Source: Lachnospiraceae bacterium (GTDB lineage Bacteria; Bacillota; Clostridia; Lachnospirales; Lachnospiraceae). Taken from it: a stretch of DNA of 32,983 nt. Below, in pieces: positions 23,047 to 28,563 of the stretch (position 1 is the first letter of the stretch; every line of letters begins with the position of its first letter). The position numbers were made by a program, and so were the translations under genes. The DNA is taken from contig JAEEGO010000192.1 in assembly GCA_016280355.1 (NCBI GenBank), positions 1 to 32,983 of the forward strand, given 5' to 3'. Below the pieces are notes generated by a model. That model ran no database searches. It had not been told where the DNA came from and saw nothing but the letters and a program-made list of their open reading frames with translations.

Positions 23047-23154
23047 TCATGAAAGGTGCTCTGGAGAGCTGCCGCCCATTCCTTTTTTAAGCTTTTCCTT
23101 GTCTTCCTCGATGATCCTTTCGGCGATCTCTTTTATTTTAAGCTTGAACCACAT
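23047..23154 (-). CDS. Possible 35-residue charged peptide
   Basis: An open frame reads a very charged helical peptide (MWFKLKIKEIAERIIEEDKE, then KLKKGMGG). TAAGGA lies 6-10 bases before the ATG. The even alternation of charge and Ile/Leu spacing suggests an amphipathic helix that could be real. The nearby promoter-like pair would start RNA almost at the ATG, so transcription may come from the repressor gene instead. No family is known. Confidence 0.4.
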   Translation of the reverse strand: MWFKLKIKEIAERIIEEDKEKLKKGMGGSSPEHLS

Positions 23155-23164
23155 AATATAATTC

Positions 23165-23193
23165 CTTATATCATATCATAAGATAGATTGCAA
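23165..23193 (-). promoter_or_regulatory. Candidate leftward promoter beside the palindrome
   Basis: TTGCAA (23193-23188), 17 bases and TATAAG (23170-23165) read leftward toward the 35-residue frame, and the large palindrome ends 2 bases upstream of the -35. Its -10 overlaps the apparent ribosome site, so either the promoter or the start of the peptide is wrong, or the mRNA is nearly leaderless. Confidence 0.35.
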
Positions 23194-23195
23194 GT

Positions 23196-23235
23196 TTTCA
23201 TAACATTTTCGTGAGGTCACGAAAATGTTATGAAA
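23196..23235. repeat. Near-perfect 40-bp palindrome
   Basis: Two perfect 19-bp arms (23196-23214 and 23217-23235, beginning TTTCATAACATTTTCGTGA) are separated by only GG. No T-run follows in either direction, so it is not an ordinary terminator. Lying in the noncoding gap between repressor and excisionase, it may be a strong operator, a recombination site or a cruciform-forming element. It is not repeated elsewhere in the window as far as I can see. Confidence 0.8.
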
Positions 23236-23390
23236 GTGCATTACGGCACAATTTGTCATGTAGTTATCAGAAAAATATTTTGTTTCATCCTCATAAAATC
23301 ATCAAAATCCGACAGAAAATGACGAAATCCGTCAAAAATCTGCAAAAATGCCATTTAACAGGTACCATATTGCTGATATCGGCAAAATGG

Positions 23391-24155
23391 TCACTTTTTT
23401 GCAACGGGGATGACCTTACCGAGGACTTTGCCTATGGTCTCCCATTCGCCGAAGATATCCTCGTATTCGGGGGAGGCATCGTTGAGGGAGTGCAGGGCGT
23501 TGTGGGCGAGCTGTTTTATAAAGACCTCGCCGTCCATACCGAAGATACCTATATCACCTTCACCGACTTCAAGCCCGGGATGGACGAGGACACAGTCGCC
23601 GTCCTCATATTCGGGGCTCATGCTGTCGCCCTCTACGGGTACGACAAAGCACTTGTCGAAGTCTCTCCTCTGTTTGAGCCCTGTCGTATCGTACAGGACT
23701 TCATCGCACTCGGTCTCATCCGTGGGAGCTCCTGCAGACCATGATGCAGCAGCCGCTCCCCTGCGGAACGTCCTGAATTTATGCAGCGGGATGTCGTGCT
23801 CATCGTCATCGTCTTCATCCCGTACCTCTGCCGCCGCTTTTTCAAGGGCATCGCACAGCTCCGTGCGGTGTTTCTTGTCTATGCTCACATATATCTCTAT
23901 GAACTTCTTTTCAAGCTCCGTAATGTCGTAGCGGTTGAGCAGGTCGGCAAGGGAGACAGGTTTCTCCCTTCCGAGAAGGTAGTCCACCGATACGCCGTAG
24001 AAGTCGGCTATCTTGTTTATAGTGGCGATGTTCGGCTCTCGTTCTTCTGCTTCATAGCTTTGATAAGCACGAGGTTTCAAATCTAACTGTTCCGCCGCAT
24101 CTGATATTGACAAATTTTTCTTTCTTCGTAAATCACGAAGTATTTTTCCTATCAT
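23391..24155 (-). CDS. CI/LexA-like repressor (HTH_3 plus S24 peptidase)
   Basis: This 254-residue lysogeny repressor has an N-terminal HTH (residues 1-62: LRDLRRKKNLSISDAAEQLD, then RAYQSYEAEEREP). The C-terminal S24 domain has catalytic Ser178 (VEGDSMSPEYEDGD) and Lys214 (VFIKQLA). The Ala141-Gly142 pair in SWSAGAPT fits the RecA-stimulated self-cleavage site. The start at 24155 follows GAGGAGG with 8-base spacing, better than upstream frames. It is transcribed leftward, away from the early operon, and overlaps none of its neighbours. DNA damage should induce the phage. Confidence 0.92.
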   Translation of the reverse strand: MIGKILRDLRRKKNLSISDAAEQLDLKPRAYQSYEAEEREPNIATINKIADFYGVSVDYLLGREKPVSLADLLNRYDITELEKKFIEIYVSIDKKHRTELCDALEKAAAEVRDEDDDDEHDIPLHKFRTFRRGAAAASWSAGAPTDETECDEVLYDTTGLKQRRDFDKCFVVPVEGDSMSPEYEDGDCVLVHPGLEVGEGDIGIFGMDGEVFIKQLAHNALHSLNDASPEYEDIFGEWETIGKVLGKVIPVAKK

Positions 24156-24179
24156 TAAATATGCCTCCTCTCGAAAAAT

Positions 24180-24209
24180 AGTATACCACGATTTGTGTAT
24201 GCATGTCAA
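24180..24209 (-). promoter_or_regulatory. Repressor maintenance promoter
   Basis: Read leftward, TTGACA (24209-24204), 18 bases and TATACT (24185-24180) lie about 25 bases before the repressor ATG. A CACGATTTGTG element sits inside the spacer, so the repressor probably controls its own synthesis. Confidence 0.7.
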
Positions 24210-24248
24210 TACCATTTATATAAAAATCGCCAAAACTCACGATTTGTG
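24187..24248. promoter_or_regulatory. Repressor operator-like repeats
   Basis: CACGATTTGTG occurs at 24187-24197 and again at 24238-24248 as direct copies. Related AT-rich half sites (TTATCACAATTT at about 24251 and ACATAATGTGATA overlapping the early promoter spacer) extend the array. Their position between divergent promoters fits operator sites for the CI-like repressor. Binding order cannot be read from the sequence. Confidence 0.55.
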
Positions 24249-24312
24249 ACTTATCACAATTTTTTTAAACATATTTTGTGTAAAATTATACGCATTTTGC
24301 GATAATTTCATC

Positions 24313-24341
24313 TTGACAATATACACATAATGTGATATTCT
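24313..24341 (+). promoter_or_regulatory. Early rightward promoter
   Basis: TTGACA (24313-24318), a 17-base spacer and TATTCT (24336-24341) form a strong promoter facing the early operon, divergent from the repressor promoter. The spacer contains ACACATAATGTGA, a near-palindrome that could be an operator. The leader runs about 95 bases to the first early gene. Confidence 0.8.
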
Positions 24342-24390
24342 ATATACAAGCCCGGTACCAACACATCGGGTTCATACTACTCCTTTACAG

Positions 24391-24423
24391 GGGGAGCGGT
24401 CATCTACAACCTACCCGCTCCCC
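24391..24423 (+). promoter_or_regulatory. Leader hairpin before the first early gene
   Basis: GGGGAGCGG (24391-24399) pairs with CCGCTCCCC (24415-24423) over a 15-base loop, 22 bases before the first early start. A smaller CCCG/CGGG hairpin lies at about 24351-24370. No U-run follows, so it is not a simple terminator. A role in mRNA stability, antitermination or translation control is possible. Confidence 0.5.
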
Positions 24424-24444
24424 GACAGTGATGAGGTGAATATA

Positions 24445-24666
24445 ATGATAAATACCGAATTAATTATAAACATGGGGCTCAAGCATGAGTTTGAGCCTGA
24501 CGAGTATCTGAATACGGCAAAGGCTATAAAGAACATAGACACCCTTGAAAACAGCGGGTGCGCCAAGACCGTGGACGAGCTGCTCATGTACTTCATGGGG
24601 TTCGCAAGGGGCATGGCGGAGGAACAGAACAAGCAGGCAGCAAAGAAAGAGAGGGCGAGGGCATGA
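24445..24666 (+). CDS. First early protein, unknown
   Basis: This is a 73-residue helical protein starting after GAGGTGA at 24433-24439. Its second half (AKTVDELLMYFMGFARGMAEEQNK) is a long helix ending in a basic tail (KKERARA). Cro would be expected at this place, but I see no convincing helix-turn-helix. The stop overlaps the next ATG (ATGA), so the two genes are coupled. Confidence 0.65.
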   Translation: MINTELIINMGLKHEFEPDEYLNTAKAIKNIDTLENSGCAKTVDELLMYFMGFARGMAEEQNKQAAKKERARA

Positions 24667-24830
24667 CCTACATCGTACTCGCGCACTCGCCGAAGACAGG
24701 GTATATGTTCAGGGCTGTACTGAAGGACTGCACCTATAAGGATGTACGGGAGCGGTTCTTTGACAGGTACGGCGATTATGACGAGGGCTTCGTGATAATC
24801 TCCATAACGGAAATATCAAAGTATGTGTGA
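24663..24830 (+). CDS. Small unknown early protein
   Basis: This 55-residue protein begins at an ATGA overlap with the preceding gene, and the fragments before that ATG are a shadow frame. It is rich in aromatic residues (TGYMFRAVLKDCTYKDVRER, FFDRYGDYDEGF) and looks like a small alpha-beta domain. No family is recognised. Confidence 0.55.
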   Translation: MTYIVLAHSPKTGYMFRAVLKDCTYKDVRERFFDRYGDYDEGFVIISITEISKYV

Positions 24831-24840
24831 GGGAAAGAAT

Positions 24841-25146
24841 ATGACATGGACAGGGGTTGAAATGTGGGACGGAACTGCTCACAAGGATGAGATAACGCAG
24901 GCTCTGATGCAGTACATTGATCCCATCGAAAAGAGACAGGCGCTGATAACATCATACGGCGATCTTGCTGTACTGATGAAGAAGACACACAGCACGAACG
25001 GGGCAAGCCGCGGCGAATGGTTCGTAAACGGCATGAATCAGGGCGTGATCATGGAGAAGACGAAAGAACGCTATAAGTGCCGCATCACCTGGAACAAGGC
25101 GGCAAAGATAGTACAGGCTGAGTGCAAGAGGGTGGCAGGGAAATGA
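24841..25146 (+). CDS. Unknown early protein
   Basis: This is a 101-residue protein. The ATG at 24841 is chosen because GAGGGA lies 6 bases upstream, while the ATG at 24823 has no site. Sequence features are HKDEITQALMQYIDPIEKRQ, NGASRGEWFVNGMNQG and a basic C terminus (WNKAAKIVQAECKRVAGK). It has no recognised domain. It is the last protein gene before the noncoding tRNA-like cluster, which starts 5 bases after its stop. Confidence 0.6.
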   Translation: MTWTGVEMWDGTAHKDEITQALMQYIDPIEKRQALITSYGDLAVLMKKTHSTNGASRGEWFVNGMNQGVIMEKTKERYKCRITWNKAAKIVQAECKRVAGK

Positions 25147-25150
25147 AGAT

Positions 25151-25217
25151 GCAGAGGTAGCTCAGATGGTCAGAGCCTGAACATGGTGTCGTGAGTTCGA
25201 GTCTCACCCTCTGCACC
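25151..25217 (+). ncRNA. tRNA-like element 1 (truncated anticodon region)
   Basis: A 7-bp acceptor stem (GCAGAGG with CCTCTGC), U8-A9, a 4-bp D stem (GCTC/GAGC) and a perfect T arm (GTGAG, TTCGAGT, CTCAC) are all present, with discriminator A and encoded CC. Only 14 bases lie between D and T arms, where a tRNA needs about 23, so a normal anticodon arm cannot form. A 5-bp hairpin (TGTCC/GGACA) begins 2 bases after it. It is a tRNA-like RNA or a decayed tRNA. Confidence 0.7.
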
Positions 25218-25246
25218 GGTGTCCTTATGGACATGGTCACAACCTC

Positions 25247-25327
25247 GGATGCCGTAAGCGGCATCCAACGATGGGAAAGACCACTCCCCTTTCTTTTCAT
25301 GGTGTGAGCCTTTGCACAGCTCACACC
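25247..25327. other. Two strong hairpins between tRNA-like elements 1 and 2
   Basis: GGATGCCG (25247-25254) with CGGCATCC (25259-25266) forms an 8-bp stem with a TAAG loop. GGTGTGAGC (25301-25309) with GCTCACACC (25319-25327) forms a perfect 9-bp stem. Between them are a GGGAAAGAC element and a pyrimidine-rich CCACTCCCCTTTCTTTTC stretch. They add to the view of a structured noncoding transcript over 25151-25614. Confidence 0.6.
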
Positions 25328-25332
25328 GATAT

Positions 25333-25407
25333 GCAGAGTGGAGCAAGCCGGCAATGCCGCCCGCGAAAGCGAGAAAGTAGTGGGTTCAATTCCCACCCTC
25401 TGCACCA
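25333..25407 (+). ncRNA. tRNA-like element 2 (non-standard inner arms)
   Basis: The element is 75 bases long, normal for a tRNA. It ends with an encoded CCA, a 6-bp acceptor stem (GCAGAG/CTCTGC; the seventh pair is T-C) and a perfect T arm (GTGGG, TTCAATT, CCCAC). The middle does not fold as D and anticodon arms. It offers CGGC-AAT-GCCG and CGC-GAAA-GCG, two small hairpins. A GGATGC/GCATCC hairpin starts one base after the CCA. No usable anticodon is seen. Confidence 0.65.
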
Positions 25408-25514
25408 CGGATGCATAACAGCATCCGGCATTTCTACCCACTCAGGGCAGACCTCCGTAGAATATACTTGACAAATCGGAAAGACGGTTGACAGCCGGGA
25501 AAGACCGACAATAT

Positions 25515-25596
25515 GCAGAGATAGTTTCAGTGCTGAGAACGCACAGGCAAAACATCTGACGAGAAGATGCAGGTTCAAATCCTGCCCTCTGCACCA
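25515..25596 (+). ncRNA. tRNA-like element 3 (near-tRNA, lacking U33)
   Basis: The element is 82 bases long, with encoded CCA, a 6-bp acceptor stem (seventh pair A-C), U8-A9, a 4-bp D stem (GTTT/GAAC) and a perfect T arm (GCAGG, TTCAAAT, CCTGC). The best anticodon arm is CAGG-CAAAACA-UCUG with one G-U pair. That puts AAA at the anticodon but A instead of the universal U33. An ACTGCC/GGCAGT hairpin follows directly after the CCA. It could be a divergent or decayed tRNA, or a tRNA mimic. Confidence 0.65.
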
Positions 25597-25715
25597 ACTG
25601 CCTAACTTGGCAGTCGCAAAGTGTTATTGCTCACATTCGTGTATGCGTTAAACCAAAACAAATGTGATGACAGCCCGGAAAGACGGCAAATTCTATGTAA
25701 AGGGGTGCGTGGTAC

Positions 25716-25973
25716 ATGAATGCTGAATTTATGGATGTAAGGGAGACCTCGAAGGTACTCGGGGTATCGGAACGGTCGGTCAGGGATCACATCCGATCGG
25801 GAGACTGGAGCATACCGTATATCGAGAGCGGCAACAGGATCCTCATCTTCCGTCACAGGTTCTACCGGGATTTCCTCGGATACGGGGGCGGACTTGCCGA
25901 AAGGAACGATATTATCCATACGCAGGATGTAACGGCGAACGACACGAACAGAAGAAAGGCGGTATCGATGTGA
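25716..25973 (+). CDS. Helix-turn-helix (HTH_17/Xis-type) DNA-binding protein
   Basis: The 85-residue protein has MDVRETSKVLGVSERSVRDH, then IRSGDWSIPYIESGNRILIF, an excisionase/MerR-type HTH with wing. It is the second such protein in the window but is in the early operon, so it may be a regulator or a second directionality factor. AAGGGGTG precedes the ATG. The C terminus (ERNDIIHTQDVTANDTNRRK) looks disordered. It overlaps the next start by 4 bases. Confidence 0.75.
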   Translation: MNAEFMDVRETSKVLGVSERSVRDHIRSGDWSIPYIESGNRILIFRHRFYRDFLGYGGGLAERNDIIHTQDVTANDTNRRKAVSM

Positions 25974-26338
25974 AAGACATCACAAAGGACGATGTGATAG
26001 CATACTTCAAGGAAAAGAAAGCGACTGAGTTCGATTCTCCCGTGTATATAGCGGTGCATGACGGGGACGGTATCCTGCAGTGTACGGGCGGATGCGATGA
26101 GAGCGATTTGGTGCTGCTGCTGATCCTACATATGAGAACGGTGCATCGTATCATGAAAAACAACAAGGAATACTTTGCAGGCGGGCAGCTCGCGGAGGAT
26201 GACCGGGATTTCCTTGATTTGGTCGATACCCTATATATCAAGAGCAAGAGAAATTTCCAGAAGTATTTTGAGCAGGGCAAGGCCAAGACGACAATAACCG
26301 AAATACCGAGGTGGATGGATGATGGCCCACGGGGATGA
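25970..26338 (+). CDS. Unknown early protein with GTG start
   Basis: GTG at 25970 follows AAAGGCGG and overlaps the previous gene. The 122-residue product has KDDVIAYFKEKKATEFDSPV, a CTGGCDESD segment and a helical C-terminal half ending in a Trp-containing tail (IPRWMDDG). The segment SDLVLLLILHMRTVHRIMKN is strongly hydrophobic and may be a packed helix. No family is recognised. Confidence 0.6.
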   Translation: MKDITKDDVIAYFKEKKATEFDSPVYIAVHDGDGILQCTGGCDESDLVLLLILHMRTVHRIMKNNKEYFAGGQLAEDDRDFLDLVDTLYIKSKRNFQKYFEQGKAKTTITEIPRWMDDGPRG

Positions 26339-26588
26339 AACAGAGACCGATATAGTGGATGTCGGATACAGCAAGAGGTTCGACCTTTGGCGGATGAGGG
26401 ACGAGGTCGAAAAGCTGTGCCGCAGGGCAGAAACAGCAGAGGATGAGATAAAAACGCTTGAAATGCGGCTGCATACTCTTGAAACAGACCTCAGAGTGCT
26501 GACAAGGATGGTGAATGATGATACTCGTAAACGGATGGGAGAGTGTCCGATCACAGGAGACGGTGTGCAGGCGATCTGCCCGACATGA
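26319..26588 (+). CDS. Coiled-coil early protein
   Basis: The 89-residue protein carries a long heptad-patterned helix (LWRMRDEVEKLCRRAETAED, then EIKTLEMRLHTLETDLRVLT), so it is a probable dimeric coiled coil. Two adjacent ATG codons (26319, 26322) follow GAGGTGG. It overlaps its upstream neighbour by 20 bases. Function unknown. Confidence 0.6.
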   Translation: MMAHGDETETDIVDVGYSKRFDLWRMRDEVEKLCRRAETAEDEIKTLEMRLHTLETDLRVLTRMVNDDTRKRMGECPITGDGVQAICPT

Positions 26589-26787
26589 ACGGATCGCAGC
26601 GAGGAAGGACAACATCAGAAGGGCGCGGGCATGGGCAAGGAGAAACCACAGGTATTTGCTTATCATGTGGGAGCGGTACGGATGCCGCTTACGGCATCCG
26701 ATGCCTTCTGAGGCATCCAAAGAAGGAGGAACAGACTATGACGGTATCACAGAAAGCGGCACTGGAGAAGTACCTTGCAGACCTTGA
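26515..26787 (+). CDS. Uncertain Arg-rich ORF
   Basis: This 90-codon frame starts inside the coiled-coil gene (AAGGATGGTGA before ATG 26515) and would fill the otherwise empty 26589-26737 gap. The product is Arg- and Trp-rich (RRARAWARRNHRYLLIMWER). It runs over a double hairpin and 50 bases into the next gene, which counts against it. The gap may instead be noncoding. Confidence 0.3.
   Translation: MMILVNGWESVRSQETVCRRSARHERIAARKDNIRRARAWARRNHRYLLIMWERYGCRLRHPMPSEASKEGGTDYDGITESGTGEVPCRP
26679..26717. other. Tandem GGATGCC hairpins before an early gene
   Basis: CGGATGCCG (26679-26687) with CGGCATCCG (26692-26700) is a perfect 9-bp stem with a CTTA loop. It is followed directly by GATGCC (26700-26705) with GGCATC (26712-26717). 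The first hairpin is a near copy of that at 25247-25266. They lie just upstream of the ribosome site of the 26738 gene and could control its translation. Confidence 0.6.
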
Positions 26788-26944
26788 CGGTGCAAAGGAC
26801 TCAATCGCTCTCTACCTTCAGGAAGACATGCTGAGAGGTGCCATGCAGCTGCTCCTTGACACTGAGGATATGACATACAACGAGTATGAGGAGTACGACA
26901 ACAGGCTGCGCACGAAGGTTTGGAGCAAGGAGAGGTGTCTGTGA
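26738..26944 (+). CDS. Small acidic helical early protein
   Basis: The 68-residue protein starts after GAAGGAGGA, an excellent site. It is mostly helical and acidic (LEKYLADLDGAKDSIALYLQ, LLDTEDMTYNEYEEYDN). Frames upstream of this ATG are regarded as noncoding. The stop overlaps the next ATG by one base. No domain recognised. Confidence 0.65.
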   Translation: MTVSQKAALEKYLADLDGAKDSIALYLQEDMLRGAMQLLLDTEDMTYNEYEEYDNRLRTKVWSKERCL

Positions 26945-27156
26945 TGAAGAACGAGAACAAGAAGATGTTCATCAGCACGGTGGAGAATGCACTGATGCTG
27001 TATTCAAGAGAGAATATCGCACAGCTTGAATACTGGGTGTGCAATGGTGATGAATACATCACCGTGAAGTACACAACAGGGTTTGAGAAGACGATAAACA
27101 TCACAGGCGACAGCTGCGTTGCGGTCATGTATGATCTGTACCGGGCGATGATATGA
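26944..27156 (+). CDS. Small unknown early protein
   Basis: The ATG at 26944 shares its A with the previous stop codon. The product is 70 residues with a beta-rich middle (YWVCNGDEYITVKYTTGFEK) and a short C-terminal helix (VAVMYDLYRAMI). No family is recognised. It is part of the same early operon, with the next ribosome site 10 bases past its stop. Confidence 0.6.
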   Translation: MKNENKKMFISTVENALMLYSRENIAQLEYWVCNGDEYITVKYTTGFEKTINITGDSCVAVMYDLYRAMI

Positions 27157-27172
27157 GCAGAAAGGGGAAAAA

Positions 27173-27763
27173 ATGCTTACATCACATTGTTCTATTGTCA
27201 GTTCAAAGGGCAAAAATGGTGATTTCCATTATGTTTACAGTCCTGTCGGATATAAGGAAAAGGGGAAAAGATTGAATCTTGGATGTTTTAGAACCCATAT
27301 AGATGCTGAAATATTCAAATATGAATGGGAGACAGCACATCGTGAACTGTGGGAAAAGAATCATCAGTCATATAAGATAGAGCTTCCGAAAATGGAAAGA
27401 CGTTCGCCTGGTGAAGGCTCTATAAAGATTAGAAACGGGAAATTTCAGGCTACGGCTCCAAGAAATAAAAAGAAGGGCTGGAGCGAAGAAATTCTCGGCT
27501 TATATGACACTTATGAGGATGCAGACAAAGCAATCAAAGAACGTAACAAAGAACGTGAAGAACATAATGTATCTTGCAACCCTCTTTCAAGCAAACCTCT
27601 TATGGATATCTTACGAGAAAGAGCTTTAGGCGGAGATGAGAAAGCACTCGACCTGCTGATAAAGAAAAGCACTATAAAAGAATGTATGGATTACTTACGA
27701 GTATTAGCTTTAGGGGGATATGAGAAAGCTTTAGACTTGCTGATAAAGGAAAGCAAAAAATAA
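27173..27763 (+). CDS. AT-rich accessory protein with AP2/Arm-like DNA-binding region
   Basis: The 196-residue protein is encoded by markedly AT-richer DNA than its neighbours, suggesting recent acquisition. The segment PGEGSIKIRNGKFQATAPRN followed by YDTYEDADKAIKERN resembles an AP2-like or integrase-arm DNA-binding fold. The C terminus has two copies of a 23-residue unit, MDILRERALGGDEKALDLL and MDYLRVLALGGYEKALDLL. It lacks catalytic residues of a recombinase. It starts after AAAGGGGA and is followed by two hairpins. Confidence 0.65.
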   Translation: MLTSHCSIVSSKGKNGDFHYVYSPVGYKEKGKRLNLGCFRTHIDAEIFKYEWETAHRELWEKNHQSYKIELPKMERRSPGEGSIKIRNGKFQATAPRNKKKGWSEEILGLYDTYEDADKAIKERNKEREEHNVSCNPLSSKPLMDILRERALGGDEKALDLLIKKSTIKECMDYLRVLALGGYEKALDLLIKESKK

Positions 27764-27766
27764 AAA

Positions 27767-27798
27767 ATCACTGCTCGGAAAGGAGACCGAGCAGTGAT
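27767..27798. terminator. 12-bp perfect hairpin after the AT-rich gene
   Basis: ATCACTGCTCGG (27767-27778) and CCGAGCAGTGAT (27787-27798) form a perfect stem with an 8-base purine loop. The T-run (ATTTTTTATTTTTT) follows only on the leftward strand, so it would end leftward transcription, although no leftward gene is nearby. Rightward it may be a pause or mRNA-stability hairpin. Confidence 0.55.
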
Positions 27799-27810
27799 CA
27801 TAAGTGGGAT

Positions 27811-27852
27811 AGTGGTACTATATTAATCAACCACCAATATTATACCACTTTT
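27811..27852 (+). terminator. Weak rightward terminator-like inverted repeat
   Basis: AGTGGTA (27811-27817) pairs with TACCACT (27843-27849), with further AT pairings inside, followed by TTT. It could partly stop rightward transcription after the AT-rich gene. Early genes beyond it still need transcription, and no clear promoter was found between here and 27880. Confidence 0.4.
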
Positions 27853-27879
27853 CCTGAGAAATGTCAAGGGGTAAGGAAC

Positions 27880-28563
27880 ATGAACAAAAGAAAACGCTCT
27901 GCTGAAATCCGAATAAGGGGAGAAGCAGGGAAGGCGACATTCAGCCTGTTTATGACTGTATACGCTGCGATATGTGCCATATCGGGCGCAAAGATGGCGG
28001 ACGGCATGGCTGTCGCTCTGAGAGACACGGGAATGACGGAAGAGGTCATACAGGCCGAGGCTCAGAGCGCGGAATGCACAGCGCCTGCCCGCCGGACGGC
28101 AGCGGATACCTGTCAGAGCCATACGGAGCACACGTTGGATGTGCCTTCGGGTGATACGGCGTTCAAGAGCTATATGAGCTGGCGGACGATAACCAACAAG
28201 GACAGCAGCCAGTACAAGCTGCAGAAAAGATGCTGGACGGATGCCAACGGACTGCGCAGGTACAAGACATACTATGTGGTAGCCCTGGGCAGCTACTACA
28301 CAGATCACATCGGGGAGCGGTTCCGTATAACCACCACGGAAGGGAATGAGTTCGAGTGCATCGTCGGCGATTTCAAAGCCGACAGGGACACCGACGGGAA
28401 TAACCAGTACACACCGATGGACGGGCGCAAGTGCGTGGTGGAGTTCGTAGTTGACACGTATATCCTCGACAAAACTGCGAGGAAGATGGGCGATATATCG
28501 TACATCGAGGGCTTTTCAGGGAATATAGAGAGCATAGAGAACATGGAGGGACAGATGGTATGA
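27880..28563 (+). CDS. Exported or membrane-anchored protein with RlpA-like beta-barrel candidate domain
   Basis: The 227-residue protein has a basic N terminus (KRKRSAEIRIRGEAGK) and one hydrophobic segment (FSLFMTVYAAICAISGA, about residues 22-38). A low-complexity linker follows, then a C-terminal domain (about 90-205) with WRTITNKDSSQYKLQ, YYVVALGSYYTDHIGERFRI and ECIVGDFKADRDTDG. That pattern recurs in gut Firmicutes phages and looks like a double-psi beta-barrel of the RlpA/3D class, though I cannot confirm catalytic residues. Placement in the early operon suggests a cell-envelope role early in infection or in lysogeny. Ribosome site GGGGTAAGGA. It overlaps the next gene by ATGA. Confidence 0.65.
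   Translation: MNKRKRSAEIRIRGEAGKATFSLFMTVYAAICAISGAKMADGMAVALRDTGMTEEVIQAEAQSAECTAPARRTAADTCQSHTEHTLDVPSGDTAFKSYMSWRTITNKDSSQYKLQKRCWTDANGLRRYKTYYVVALGSYYTDHIGERFRITTTEGNEFECIVGDFKADRDTDGNNQYTPMDGRKCVVEFVVDTYILDKTARKMGDISYIEGFSGNIESIENMEGQMV

Larger units (their letters stand above)
25273..25684 (+). repeat. Four GGAAAGAC elements between tRNA-like elements
   Basis: GGAAAGAC occurs at 25274, 25478, 25498 and 25677. The last three lie in a longer shared context, GACA-N(4)-GGAAAGAC(G/C)G. They occupy the spacers around the tRNA-like elements, not the elements themselves, and no such copies were noticed outside this stretch. They may be protein-binding or RNA-processing sites. The remaining 25615-25715 stretch holds no gene. 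Confidence 0.55.

Noticed and set aside
22680-23050. Overlapping 70-90 codon frames on both strands in the attachment region
   Set aside because: They read through the CACCCAAAT repeats, have poor starts, and similar peptides in two frames stem from the repeat itself.
23211-23931. Rightward frames of 170-180 codons opposite the repressor
   Set aside because: Antisense to a repressor with intact catalytic residues; no ribosome site.
25085-25578. Leftward frames over the tRNA-like cluster
   Set aside because: These are translations of the tRNA-like and hairpin sequence (for example RVGIEPTTFSL-like peptides known from tRNA shadows) and have no ribosome site.
25151-25596. Ordinary tRNA genes or a CRISPR array
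   Set aside because: Acceptor and T arms are perfect but anticodon arms are missing or abnormal; the repeats are not equal-length repeats with unique spacers, so no CRISPR. No other CRISPR-like array was seen.
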